64,000 bases of DNA from Lycocorax pyrrhopterus obiensis (lineage: Eukaryota; Chordata; Aves; Passeriformes; Paradisaeidae): positions 18,765,659 to 18,829,658 of the forward strand of contig JACSVZ010000008.1 of the NCBI GenBank assembly GCA_014706295.1, written 5' to 3'. The position numbers were made by a program, and so were the translations under genes. A model generated the notes under the pieces. It saw only the letters and a list, made by a program, of their open reading frames with translations, did no database searches and was not told where the DNA came from. Below are positions 1-13,178 of this stretch, in pieces (positions within the stretch are counted from its first letter, which is position 1; every line of letters begins with the position of its first letter).

Positions 1-3000
1 GCAGTGGACCTGACTGCAGGAGTTGGGCCCTAGATTCCATGTTGTGCATGGCCATAAAACATGCTCTGCACACTATGGTGCCCCAGAAGTAATAAACACT
101 AGACATAAACTAGAGTGGAGATGGAAACCACCTTGGGTAATGATATGGTTGTCACAGATCCTCTATGGCCCAGGCTACCTTCTAGAGCTAGAGGCACTGT
201 CTCCAGGGTGAGTGAAGTTTCCCAGAATGTGTGAAATGCTGACATAAATCCCCAGATGAACTGAACTGAGCCTTCGCAGCCTAGCCAAAGCCCTCCAGCC
301 AGATTTTGATAGTATAAACAAGGCTGAGTCACCTCCTCCCTCAGTGGATTAGAGATGGTAATAGTTCTGGAAGCAGTTGATTGCATGCTATCAATCATTC
401 ATAATGCTAATTTTTCTGAGTTGGCATCAGAAAGAAAGCAACCAAGGTTGGGAAGGAGCCTAGGTTGCTGTTCTGCCCGTCACACTGCTTGTGAACAATT
501 CGGCAACAGCTTTGTGCCTCAATCAATGCAGCTGTTAAGCTGAGGAAAAGCAGGACTTTACCGAAAAACAGATGTTTTGCACATGAGCTGACTTATTTCA
601 GTTAATGATCCAGATAGAAAAGAAAACAAAGCACAGTATATGCACTCACAAACAGGCATCGTCAGCGCTTGAAATAGTATTTAACTGCAGATATAGGTAC
701 TGAGATACGCTGAGAGGAGAAATTCTCCTGTTTTGCAGTTATTCCATATACCTCTAAGACTTTTTGTGATGCCAGATGGCCTTTTGGCATATTTTGGCTC
801 TTTCAAGCACCTTGTATGTGTACATGTGTGTACATGAATACCCACGCACACACTTGCATGTATGATACAGGGTGACAATGGTAGCATTGGAGCTGATTTC
901 CATGAAATAGTGTTGAAAGTTCCCAGAGTGATTGAGGCAAGTTCTTGCAAAGTTGTTTTTGTTGTTGTTTTAGAGGACTAACTAAGAGGGAGGTGATTTC
1001 CCACTACCTGGTTAACGATTAACTGAATTAGTATTTAGAAAACGGTTTCTAAAAATAGCAAAAAAATGACCACTTTTTTATGCATCAGCTTAATTAGGGA
1101 TTGAGTTTTTAGGACTACAAAGAGTCCGTGTGGCAGTGATTTTGAATGCCTTGATGTTTGAGTTTCTGAATGGGAAAACTGCAGTGAGGCTGATTTCCGA
1201 GGCATCACTTCTCAGCACTTTCTGAAAATTGTCACCTCAGATATGTCTTAAATTTCATGCCCCTCTAAATTCCCCATCACTGTTAAAAAAAGCGGCTACA
1301 GTGTCGTGTTTGGGATCTTTGGCGTCTTTGGGATCAGTGACCACTTTGTCAGAGGTCAAAAATAAGAAATACAAATAAACAAAGAGCTTGCAGCTATTTC
1401 CGTTTAATACACCAGAGTCTGTGTTGGTTCTGCACAGTGATACTGAAGAGGTGAAAATTGAAACTACTTGTGGAATTTTTTTGTTCCTTCTCCTCCCCCC
1501 CAGTTGCTTCTTTTCCCTTTTTTTTTCCTGGCATAATTTACAATTATTTTATTATTATAATTGATCTTTGTTTAGTAATATCTAATCTCCCCTTTCTAAG
1601 GGGTTAAGAACAAGGAAGGGAACTTCTCGAATCACAACTGAACATGAGATCAGTAAGTGTGACCCAAAGTCAGCATTGCTGGCTCTTGGGAAAGTTTTTC
1701 AGTTTCTAATTTGTTCTTTACTGTTATATAATGGAAATTCTGAAAACAAGTCTGAGAAATGAAACTCATCTGAGCTGCTTAGCAATGCAGAAATTTCATT
1801 GTCCATCTATTAAACCTTAGCTTTGTCTCAACTTCAGTGAAACTTGATCAAACGTGAGATGCTTCAGATGAAATGTTCAAGGAAGCAGTGTTTACTGATG
1901 AAACTTTGTTTAGTCGGAAATTTGCAAACCAGATTTAGTTATAGTCTTATATCTCTCACACACAGATTTTTTTTCCTTATACACGTATTCACAGAGAGCT
2001 TGTGTTAAATAGATGTTATCAAGTATTTACTTAAAAAAAACAATAAGTTTTAAACTGTTTGACCAAAGAGCCTTTTCCTCCCGTCTGATGCTGCCAAAAG
2101 GATTTATGTAGGAGTGAAAATACGTGTGGAAAGGGTCATGCCTGGAATTTTGCTGTAATTGTAATTTTTTGATTCTGAAAAACAGCTTCCCATCAGTTTA
2201 AGTGGATCACTTGAGAGCCACTCCACACTGACCAGTAAAATGATTGAATCACTGAAACAGTAACTCACCGGAAAATTGTTTCTGCATGTAGCTCTTCCAC
2301 CCTATCTTTTGCACAGCCAACCCTGTAATTAAGGTGCAAACTGAGCTCTGAACCTGGTGAACTAAGCTAAAGTGGACCAGAACAACTCTCCCCCCAGCTC
2401 TGCAGGGCCCCAGTTCTTCAACTCTGCCTGCATCACCAAGATGCCCACCTCCGGAGCAGAATTCCATGCTCTTTTTGGCATTTCTGCTTCAGCTCCTGAT
2501 GTAACGTTAGAAGTGAATATTAGGCCTAAAGAAAAAACAAATATGGTTATTTTTCACCCTCCAGCCCTGCAAGCCCTGTGTAAAGTCTTGATGAAGCTTC
2601 TGGGAATGTTGTGCATATGAAGAAGACTAATTTCTTCTAGTATTTATCTTACTCTCCCTGTTACAACTTTTCCAAGTTATTGCCATCAGTTCACCACATG
2701 GAAGGTTCACCACGTGATCCTCCAGGTCAGCAGGATCTGAAGCCACCATTCCACTGATGATCACTAGAGCACTGACCATGAAGAGAATCTTATTGTGCTT
2801 GTGCAGGCAAGGGGTCAAGTACAGCTATGTTGACAGGCAGTGAAAGAAAGCACGCCTCAATAGAAAAAAACGAGACCTGCAAGCCCAGAACCTTAATCAG
2901 GTGATTAATTAGCAACAGAGTCCTTTTTATTACGTGCCTAGAAGAGTATTAAATCTTGGGTGGGTAATGGGAAAGTCTGCAGTGTTTTATGTTCCTGGTG

Positions 3001-6000
3001 GTCACTTCTATATGCTCCTGTGAAAATCCCCAAGATAGCTAGTTGAGAAACCTGAGATGGAAAACAATTAGGACTTAACTTCCAAGTGAGCTGCTGGGCC
3101 TCAGGCAGAAAACCATGAGAAGACAAATGATAAATGACCAAGTATTCTATCTTGATAGGAAGACAAGCCAGGCATTTTTGAGAACATGTTTTTCAAAGAG
3201 CTAAGCCCTGACACAGCTGAGGGGTTTAAACTGTAGAGCTAGCCCAGAAAACCAGAATGGGACAGTTTACTGAGTGCTGGGTTTCTTGAGGGTTTCCTGG
3301 AGCTTTTTGCCTGCGGTATTTGGTGCAGCGGGTGGGTCACCAGGTCAATTGTATTGGAGGCGTATTAAAAAATGGTTGGACAATTTAATGGTTGCTAATA
3401 TCATGGCAGTTATGTCCCTGAGATAAGGGTAACCAGATACCTGGCTCTGGGGCTTGAACACTCGGACAGTTTCACTTGAAAGACAGAGTGGTCTCTAGAG
3501 AATTCCAATATGTTGTGGTTGCTGAGTGTTTCCATTTGTGACAGCACTGCTGATCCCGTGCAGGGACGCAGAGCAGCCGACACTGCCTCAGTAGCACCGT
3601 GTCTCTGGGCACACAGGGAAGCCTGGCACGGTGGCCTCGGCTGCCTGCCAGCAGCACAGTGCTGGCTCTGGCAGCAGTGGCTCTGGGAGCTCAGTGGGGC
3701 TAGGACAGGATTTGCCCCTGCAGATAAATGCTGTGCTATTGTGAGGGGTGTGCCTGTGTGGGACACAGCACGTGCAAGCTCCTGAAACAAGGTGGGCACT
3801 GGGGACAGGGGTGATTTGCACACTGGCAACACTTGAAGTCAGATATTGTAAAACTCTAGGTGCCTTGAATTGGCATCACAGGGTCCTTATTAGTAGGTAG
3901 GCCTAGTAGAGGAAGCCATGAGCTTGCCAGAACTGAGGACTAAAAATGTACAGAATAGTAAAAAATAGCTGATTCTGGTATTTTACCTTCTAGCTCTGGA
4001 GTTAGTCTACCACCAGCCAGCACTTTGTGATTCAACTAGATTTAATCCTTTCTGTGATTTGGATTCAGGAGCACACAGGAGAAAAGTCTATGTCCAGATT
4101 AACCCAAAGGCCAAGTCCAGCTGTGTCTATTCTTGGTCACAGCCTGGACCGTGTAGTCCTCAAATACCTGTCTATGTTTCTGTGTTTTCTAAAACCTCCC
4201 GTATGCAGCCAGTAAATAACTAGCAAACTATGTTGATGCACTTCTGCACTCTGAAAAAAATAAAATACCAGGCACATTTCAAAAAACACAATTGCCAGAG
4301 ATGTACTTATGATCCAAAAGTGCAAGAATCCCCTGTATGCACATCGTCTCCCCAACAGACATGTCATACTAACTAACATCCTCCTTATGTAATTCCCTTC
4401 ACATATTGTTACACAGACTGAATATGCTTAGCACAACACAACAGCCTCTTGCATTCAAGCCTATGCGTTCTTAGCTCATGAGTTTTTCCATAAGTCCCAT
4501 GAACATCCTGTGAACTTCCAGCTCCTGGATTCATGGGAACAATAAAAATTTCAACACAGTTTTTAGGTTTTATGGTTGCATAAAAAAACCCACACATAAA
4601 TATGATCTAAAAAGCCCCCAAACCAGAAGGCAAATAAAAATAATCCCAGAAACATTACTGTTATGCTGATAAATCCAATGATTTTTAAGATGCCTTCTTC
4701 AGGGATCTCTTGAATGGTTTGGGGAGGGCATGGTTGGCCACAATTGTGAGAAACACATACTTCTCCATACTCAGGTCTCATAGAACTCTTTCCTTCTAAA
4801 CCTCACACAGGTGCTTCATAGCACTCACAGGCACTCACTGCCTTAAGATGTGCTGTAGTCTGGGGTGGAACTCAATCTGTTTAGATTCAGCCTGCCCAAG
4901 ACTCAGCTCCAGTCATTACAGAGATCAGGGTGAGAACTGGAGGCACTAAGGAGGATGAGAAATGCAGGCACTAGAGGGCTGCTAAGGTCACTTCCAGTGT
5001 CTGCTTCTTCTTTGGCTTAATGAGGTGCATGAGATGGCAGAGCAAACAGGCTGCCCGCAGTCACATTTAGCTGCCGAAACAGTGTGTCCTGCCTTGGAGC
5101 AGCTGCTCCCATGAGATGGTGTCCAGAGCTCAGCCTTGCTGCGCTGCACCCTGTCCCGCTGCATGTGGGGCTTTCAGCTCTGAGCTCGTAAGCAGAAGTC
5201 ATGATCAGTGAGGAGGGGGATGTGGCAGATCTTCCTCGTGACAGCTCAGAGACGAGCTCTGGGCTGCTGGCAGCAGTGCAAGCGTGGTGGCCCCGCTCCA
5301 CCCTGGGCTGTGCAGCTTGTAGTGTGTGCAGGTGCCTTGTGTGCCTTCCCAGAGAACAGCCCACCCCAGCCTCTGTGTCTGGCTGTTTCTGTGCCAAGGC
5401 GTGCCCTTGGTTTGGAGTTAGGTTTGTTTCCATGCTGTGCTGGTGTCTCTTGGCATGCCTAGGGGCAAGGAGTGGAGCCTAGCAGGCCTGCACCATAGAC
5501 ACCGTTGGTGTCGAGTCTGTTCCCACCAGACTGTGATGTCAGGGGGTTACTAGAGCCCTGACTCTGCTGCTCTCCCAGACACACCTAGATGTGGACAAGG
5601 AGACGGTGTTTCTGAAATGAAGTCTCTGCTCTCCTGAGGTTACCTCGCTTTTGACTGCTGAGGGAGAAAACACAGCCTATGTTATTTGCTTTATTCTAAA
5701 CGGCTGTAGCCAGGTCGGTGGAATCCTTGCCTGTGCCAGCTTTGGCCATCACCAGTTTCAAGGGGCAGTAGTCCCCTGAGCAAAGAGGTGTGTATGAACA
5801 GCAGCCTCGGCATGATTTCCTTGCTTTGTGTGTCTCTCTGGAAGACTGCTCTCCATACGGTTATACTGCAGCAGAGTGAGAGGGGAGCAGAGAGAGGGTG
5901 CAACTGGCCTGAGAAGTACTTCAAATTTTTGTGGCTGTGTGACCCTCTCCTGCTCTCACTCAGGCCTGTGGCAGCTGGAGAGACTGGCTGTGGTGTTCTG

Positions 6001-8069
6001 CTGCAGCTGGAGAGGCAAGGGTGATGTGAATGAGAACTCTCTTCTGAAGAGGGATTTCTCTAAATCCGAAAGGACACCCAGTATGTTTTCTAAGCTTATG
6101 GATGTTTTGCAAGAGTTATGAGTGATGGCAGAGACATACTTTGCAGTCAAGTCTTCTGGGGGTCATTTGGGAGTTTTGGTTGAGTAAGAATTGGCATTAA
6201 AATTCTGGATCTGACCCAGAGCAAGTAATGAGTCTGTGGATGAGGCTGACCCTAACTGAGATCTGCACTCCATGACTGATACACATGGGATCAAGTGCAA
6301 AAAACAAAGGGAACTGCCCACCAGGACCTCGTGTGGGCTTGAGCAACAGTGCCTTGGGAGATTTTTCATACTGGTTCTAGCGAAAACTTACTGAGGGTGG
6401 AAGGGAACTGAAACGGGTAAGACTGAGGTTCACAGGAGATGCAGTCTGTCTGACACCATCTCCCTTCTTCTCTCTTCTTTATCTCCACTACAGCTACAGT
6501 CTTTGCAAACTTTTGAATGTCAAAACTCTCCTTTTTTAAACATCCTGCCAGTGCCAGTGGAGGAAAACTAAGCATTATATGGAGAGCAGGGCATAGGACT
6601 GGCACTAGATCTAGGCTGGAAATTATTTTCTTATTTTGTGAGGAGTTTCAAAGCACTGGAAAAACTTTTTTTTTGTTCTGACAGAGGCTGGAAAGTCAAA
6701 ATCTGAAACATATTGGTGAACTGAAAACCTGGAACAGAGCAGTAAGGTTAGGGGTCAAGTGCAGCACTTTGTTTAAATAATTTTCAAATGTTTTGGTTTA
6801 GTTCTGAATATTTCTAAATGGTTTCTAGCCACTACATTTACCTTAAATTTGGAAAATAAAAGATACTTTGAAAAGTAGAAGTTTGAGCAATTTAGAGGAA
6901 GAAGAAACTTCAAACTGGAAACTTTACAAGAAAAAACTCTTTCCCAGGGAGAAAAAGAGTTATAGTCAATGGCATTGCATTATGAAACCCCCCAAAAACC
7001 TGATCTTCCCTGCCCAACAGCTGTCTCTGGAAAGGGATAGTGTTCAGCCCTATCCTTTCAAGAGCTCATCTTGAGGCAGTGTAGCTTGTCTCAGATCTCC
7101 CTTTTACTGCCCCAGTCTGTCCCTGGAATTTCTTCCCTGCTTGCGGAAGTGTTTGTGTTGTCTGATAAACACTGAGCAAAACCATATGTGAGCTGGGTTG
7201 CATTATGCAATATGGGAGGATGGGTTACTAGCTACTCTTCAACTTGTGAAAGTTTTCCTTTTTGGCCACATCTCAAGGGGGTATATTGAATTACATTGCA
7301 TTTCATTTCTGATTGACATTGGGTGCTTAAAATTTACTTCCAATGCAGGCACAGGTTTTATTCTGCTGAAGGAATTCTTATATTCCCTGAAATTTCTAGA
7401 TCAACATGAGCCTGCCAGTGCCAATTCTTGCTTTACAAGCAACTACTAGATCCTAAGGCTGAATTTACAGTCTTATTTCCTTGTAAATGTCAGATGTAAT
7501 TTTGGGAGAATGTTCAGATATATCCGATACTGATCAACTCACCATTTTCATTACGATGCAGTCAGATCAGATGCAGCTGAGATCCTTACCCATACCCTTG
7601 AGGAAACCAACTGACAGGGTATGGAGGCAAGCTTTGGAAATAATAGACATGAAAAAGTATAAATCCTATATTAAAGTTTTATAAGTTTCATTACACAGTG
7701 ATATTTCAATTACTCCATGGGAGACTTGGATGAACCTACAGGAAAAAGGCAGCTGTGGATTGGCAGCTTTTTGTTCTGCCTTAGTTCAGGATATTTCCAT
7801 TTGATTAGAAATAGGAAATCCCTTCAGCTGAAGGGGCAACACTGGACCAATTTGCATTGAAAATTAGGAACTTCAGGAGCTTTGCAATGGTCCCTGATTC
7901 CAGTTAATTTCAGCAAGTTTTGAGGCTCTTTGTCACCTTTCTGGTCACTCCCGTAGAACAAAGAGTTAGCTGTTGCCAGCCAGGGAAATAACTGTAATCT
8001 CATGTTACCTGCCAAAACTCCTTATCCAGAGTCTAATGCCTCCAGAGGAGATCCAAACTTGAATTCATT
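1..8069. other. Unique non-coding DNA, no gene seen
   Basis: I see no domain-bearing open frame, RNA gene or dated repeat in this stretch. It is moderately AT-rich, with GC-richer patches near 3.5-3.8 kb and 5.0-5.5 kb in which overlapping open frames on both strands are expected by chance. Short simple-sequence tracts occur: a TG/CA-like patch at about 820-860, a pyrimidine run at about 1490-1530 and a poly-A run near 2033-2041. Two minus-strand frames at about 4.14-4.38 and 4.56-4.78 kb look hydrophobic, but this follows from T-rich codons and not from a recognisable membrane protein. Confidence 0.6.
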
Positions 8070-8361
8070 ACTGGACAGATGAGGACAGACTTTTTAGCCT
8101 ATTGTGATAGGACAAGGAGTAATGCTTTTAAATTAAAAAAGGGTAGTTTTAGATATAAGAGAGAAGCTTTTCGCAATGAGGGTGCTAGAACATTGGCACA
8201 GGTTGCCCAGAGAATGCCCCATCCCTGGAATCTTCAAAGTCAGGTTGGACAAGGCTTCCAACAACCTGATCTAGCTGAAGACGTCCCTGCTCATGGCAGG
8301 GAAGTTGGACTGGATAAGCTTTAAAGGTCCCTTCCCACACAAACTATTCATGATTCTATGA
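8070..8361 (+). mobile_element. CR1 LINE, 5'-truncated 3' end
   Basis: This is the 3' tail of a CR1 (chicken repeat 1) non-LTR retrotransposon in sense orientation. Hallmarks seen are 'gtgataggacaaggagtaat' near 8104, 'ggcacaggttgcccagag' near 8196, 'tgccccatccctggaa' near 8215, 'caacctgatctagctgaaga' near 8262 and 'tttaaaggtcccttcc' near 8321. It ends at 8352-8361 with gattctatga, the characteristic CR1 terminus, and has no poly-A tail, as expected for the family. About ten bases normally found after 'gcccagag' (the gaggtggta part) are missing, and substitutions are moderate, so the copy is neither new nor ancient. 5' truncation is the usual state of CR1 copies. It has no coding capacity; the 81-codon frame inside it is incidental. 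Confidence 0.95.
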
Positions 8362-8804
8362 AAAGGGTGAGCCTTGAACCTGTGAGCCTCTTCCTGTGTG
8401 TGCTTCCTCCAAGGCAGGTGCACCTTGAAAGAGTGGAGAGAACATAATCTTTCTTTTTTTTCGTTGCAAATACATGTGCAAAATCCAGTAGTGCTGTGAT
8501 TAAAGAAGTCTGCAGGTTAGACATGCCCTGAATCAAGACCAGATTGGCAGTTAGCACCGGGAAAGCACTGGTGTCTTGTGGGGAAGGCTGTTTGACCAAA
8601 TCCTGCTGATACTCACATCAAAATGTCACTTTTGGTGACTTCAGAGGAGTCTGGATCAAATGATGATAGCCTTGTATGTTTCTGAAAATTAGTTTGTATT
8701 TTCAAATACAATGAGTAGTAAACATCACTTACTAAAGCACTTCACATGTACTTGGCAGGTTGCAAGCAATAGCCAAATTCAATGTTCTTCCTACCATTGA
8801 AGCA

Positions 8805-8870
8805 CAATTATTCCTGAGGAAACTAAGGTACCAAGGGAGTGATAAGCCTTACGGCAGGCAGCTGCAACAG
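8805..8870 (+). mobile_element. Possible MIR-type SINE tail (weak)
   Basis: The string 'cctgaggaaactaaggtacc' at about 8813-8832 resembles the 'gatgaggaaactgaggcac' block near the 3' end of MIR-family SINEs. The next block ('aaggtcacacagc') is poorly preserved, so this could be coincidence. If real, it is an ancient fragment in sense orientation. Confidence 0.3.
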
Positions 8871-10460
8871 GCAGAGCAAGGCTCTGGAACTGGGAGTGCT
8901 AGCCCCTCATTTTGTATTCATAATGCTCTTTCTCCTGCACTTCACGGGAAATGCACATTTCAGAATGTGGAAGGACACTTTAGGGTCTGTGGTTCTCTAA
9001 CTCTCTGGACTACAGTTGCAATCTTAAGTACAACAGAAAGCAAGCTGGAACCTCATAAGAAAATGGCATGCAAGGTCTCACATGCACTGTGCATTCACTT
9101 TCGAGAGAGCTCAGCAGATCAATTAAACAGACATACAGTGCCATTGCGTAGAGCAGCAAGAAGCTGGTTTTCTTCCCCAGCCTTTGGTTCAAAGCACTTG
9201 ACCTTTATCCTCATATCTTCGGTCTTTTAGGAAGGGCCATATTAAATGCTCATTCCTCTCAGTTGTAGGAGTCATGCTTACAGCTATTCAGTCTCTAATT
9301 GTGCAAAGCGGTCCCCAGAAACGCAGCCTCAGAACGGCCTTTTACTGAGGGGAACAATAAGGCTTAATATAGTGCCTGGAGTGATATTATAGAGTTAGAG
9401 GCAGATCGGAGATTAGTACATTGTTTGTGCTGTAAAGGATTTCTTGCTGGGACATTAATAGAAAAGGCTTTACCTAATCATATTGTTTGCAGGCTTGTTT
9501 TGTTTTGCCAAAGTGATATGCAAGTCCCTGACTGTCAAAAGGGAGCAAAGTTCAGCATCCAATTTTCCATGAACTAAAAAATTATCTTTGCAAAGTATTG
9601 AGATTGGCTTAAAACAAATTTTACAAGTGGAGATAGTTCTGTTTCTTGCAGCTAATTTCTGACCTTTTAGGTAAATCTGCAGGTTATATTTCTATGCACA
9701 GGGGTTAGAAGTCCCCGTGAAGGGGAGAGAGAATGCTGAATGAGGTTCACACATAAATCCTAAGATTTCACAAGCTGGACTTTTAAAAAATCCACCTGAT
9801 TTCACAATACCCACAGTCAGAATGTGAGGGAGGGTGACCCTTTGAATTGGAAAGGATATTTTCAAGACTGTCTCTGTTGACTCTTAGTTTGGGTATTTTC
9901 CTTCCCTTCCACATGTGACCCTTGTTTTCAGGGTCATGTATGTATTGTATGTATTATATTTTGGGAAATCTAGTTTTTCAGGGCACACCACTCTCCTCTG
10001 CCGCTTTTTCTGCAGCTCTTACAAGGAGCAGGATAGCTTTCTCTGTAGCCCTTCTTTCCCACCTCTTTCCATACAGTTTTGGAGGCCTGCTGAAAGCAGT
10101 TCTTTCTTCGCCCATCTGCTATTAATTGCCTCTCTCTCATGCTCTCTAACTCTCTCACTGCTTCTTGCACACCCCCGCTTCAGGGACAAACTTTGAGAGG
10201 AACTTGCACTCCACTAAAGGCATCTATCACCGGCTAAACCCTTCTAAAACATTGCCACTCTAGCTGAATGCAATTTGCTCCTTCCATGCCAAGGTTTGCT
10301 TCAGGAAATCCCCCAGATGAATTAAAAATATTGTTTTTCATTTGCTGGGACCTCTGCCCAGTGCTGCTTGCAGTGCACAAGCTGTGTTTGGTGCTAGCTG
10401 GGTCAAGATAGCTCAGAAAAATCTCATGGCTGGGTTTTGGTGCTTGTAAGCCTGTTGGCT

Positions 10461-10489
10461 CGCACACACGCGCGCACACACACACTCTC
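10461..10489. repeat. (CA)n/(CG)n dinucleotide repeat
   Basis: Alternating purine-pyrimidine tract of CA with interspersed CG steps, followed by a short CT-rich run. It is an imperfect microsatellite of under 30 bases. The CG steps inside a CA run are unusual in an otherwise CpG-poor region and favour left-handed (Z) DNA, though the tract is short. Confidence 0.85.
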
Positions 10490-13138
10490 AGCCTCTCTCT
10501 CCTTTAAACAGGAAACTCAACTCAGCATGTGGTGAGTAACCAAATATCAGCAAAGACTTTCTTGCATTTTCTTAAATTCTGTTAAAAAGAAATTCAAGAA
10601 GGAGAGAAAAAATCCTGTGTTAAAATAAACTCTTGGGTGTAACTAGGTCATCGCAATAAAAAAATCTGGGTGTTTAATGGAGAGAATCTGGCCACGATTC
10701 ATTAGTCACTGGTTCAGTTGGAAGAAGTGAAGCTTCGTGGTGCCTGTAAGTTTTTAAGAAGCTTGGGAAAAGTTAAAAACAGCATATATTTCTGCGGACA
10801 TGGGATGCAGGCCTGTGATGAAAGCAGGCACAGCTCTGCTCAAACGCATTGGAGCTGTGCAAGAGATTTGGTTTTGGCCATGGAAATAACACAGGTATTG
10901 GTTAAACAAGGCCTGATTCATTGCATCTAAGTCCATAGGGATTTGTATGGTTGTCTGGATGGACTCTTTGTATACCATACATCTTGCATGCCCTGTGATT
11001 CATCTGTGAGGTCTGAGTTGTGGCTGAGTCAAAGTTCATTGTTTTTAAAAGAGAGATATCATATATTGATTCAAAGTCTTCAAGAGAGAGAAGACCCGTA
11101 AGTCCTTGGGTTAGACTAGCCAAGGGTTAATTACCTTTATCTGCCTGCGCATACATCATTCTGCTCACTGCTCCTCATGATTGGCCTCTGCCCCCATGGC
11201 ACGAAGTGGGTTTGGTGTGCCTGTCTCTCCTCAGCCTCACTTGCTGTACTGCCAGCTGTGCTATTGCAAAGTGAATGCTGCTTTTGTATCTGAGGTGATC
11301 AAAACAGAATGAAAGCTTTGGACAGCCACAGTGCTTCCTGCTCACTCAGTGTCCAGCCAGAGATGATGGGAAACTGAGCCTGATACCCCCCACTGGGAAA
11401 GGACCACAAAACTGGAGCATACTTACACAGTCTCCTCTCCTAAAATTCACAGTTTTGCACAGGAAACATGCGCACATACAGTTGTCTGCATTTCATCCTT
11501 TGATTTTTAAGGAAAAACTGCTAGAAAGGAGTTTGACATAAAATGAGAGCCATTTATTATTCAACTTGAGAGGGTCTTGTGATTGAATTTTACTTCATCT
11601 TGGCTGAGGCAGACTCTTACATGACTAGCCAGACTTCTGCACAACAAAAAAGAGCTGAATGTTGACATCAAAGTTTGGCCCACTGATCTTACCAAAGAGA
11701 AGGTATTTCCTGAATGGAGAGCAGCAAAAGCCATGTAGTTCATGCAAACTCCTGGCAAGAATATATGATGTTGCTGTTTGCAGAAAATCATTACCAGATG
11801 GCACAGTGATGGTGGGTGTATGCAAACCCACAGGGTGCAACAGGACAGATGAATAACATCTCTCTGTGGTACATTGCAAAGTCAAGGTGATGGTGAGCAA
11901 AGATCTTGCTTCACACTCGTTGGACGTGCTCCATTCTGCCTTTGTGCTGGGCACGGGCTCTGTGCAATGGGGAATGTGCCGTGGGAATAGCCATGCCCCC
12001 CAGGGCTTGAAGCCTCAGCCTTGAGCCTAGCAAAGGAGAGCAATAGCAAGGACAATTAAACCGTGGTTGGCCTTCTGCTGTGCTCAGCATGGAGAAGGTT
12101 TCTCTGGGTTCGTTAACACAGCTCTGATTCACAACCTGGAGTGGAAGGAGGCCAACAAGCACAGCGTGCTATTCCTCTGAGTGAGCTGTTCCAGCTAAGT
12201 AGAAGCAAAAATTGCAGCATGCTCTCCCCTGAACGGCTTGAGAGGTGCTCTGAGAGTTTCATTAATTTGTCATGCCATTTTAATATCTTTTGTGGTGAAG
12301 AGTGGGTCACTCACATTGCCAGGGAAGTTAGTGTGTTGCTATGGTATTTTACCAAATCCTGGCTTCTGCTGCCTGGGTGGAAAACAGCCTGTGTATTCTG
12401 TGAAAAATTAATGTAAAAAACCCACCAGCTTTTGACGATGACATGGGAAAAAAATAAATTTTTTTCAAATTTGTTCTTCAAGAGAGCCCCAAAGCTGAGT
12501 TGTGTCCTGTGGAACAGGTGCTGATCTGGGAACTTGGGATCACATCCATTTCCCAGCCCCACAGAACAGGCTCTTGAACTCAGGGTGGTGGTTGGAAAAC
12601 AACAGTGCATTTCTCAAAGGCAGACTCTTTTTCTGGTCATGACTTTTCCAAGATCAAGATCATCTTTGTAGATTTGTTAATTTCTCGTAATGGGTTGACT
12701 AAAAACTTTTGCAAATTCATTTGTGTATGAACTACCTCCTGTGTATGTCCATGAAGGAATTGCACCTTACATCTGGTGAGTTGTGTGCCTTTTTTGACAG
12801 GGTTGTTAGAGCTACTCTTCTTCAGAAAGCAAAACCCACAAGAAACTGTGAGCAAGGCTGCCCATAATGTGCTCTTGTAGGGATGCTCACAAAACAGACC
12901 TATCTGTGACACTTTACTCATAAAATGCAGGATTCACAGAAGGTCTTAAAGGATCTTTTACGACTGAGAAGCATTGATCTCTGAACTGGAGGAGGCACAC
13001 AGCCTAATTCACTGATAAAGCTGCTGATTAAATGATTAAAAGAGATTTTGTTTCCTGGCTTTTATACTTGTGCTGAAGCTATTTTTCTAGTCATAGATGA
13101 GTCTCAGCCAGCTCCCAGAGATGCAGAAAATCAAAATT

Positions 13139-13178
13139 TTCTTCTTCTTCTTCTTCTTCTTCTTCTTCTTCCTCTTCT
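13139..13178. repeat. (CTT)n microsatellite
   Basis: About ten uninterrupted TTC/CTT triplets followed by an interrupted cctcttct end. One reading frame through it gives a run of about ten leucines and the opposite strand a run of arginines. This inflates open frames on both strands at 13.05-13.49 kb that otherwise show no protein-like features. GAA/TTC repeats can form triplex DNA when long; this one is short. Confidence 0.95.

Larger units (their letters stand above)
8362..13138. other. Non-coding DNA with minor simple repeats
   Basis: No gene is recognised here. The stretch around 9.30-9.50 kb is AT-rich, lacks repeat signatures and is dense in homeodomain-like TAAT cores, so it may be conserved regulatory DNA; this is inference only. 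Two short 9-bp repeats (tgtatgtat) lie near 9940-9958. A weak MIR-like tail and a CA/CG repeat in this stretch are listed separately. Confidence 0.5.

Noticed and set aside
4563..4781. Minus-strand frame with a hydrophobic segment resembling a membrane helix
   Set aside because: T-rich codons give Phe, Leu and Ile by chance; no homologue is recognised and there is no gene structure around it.
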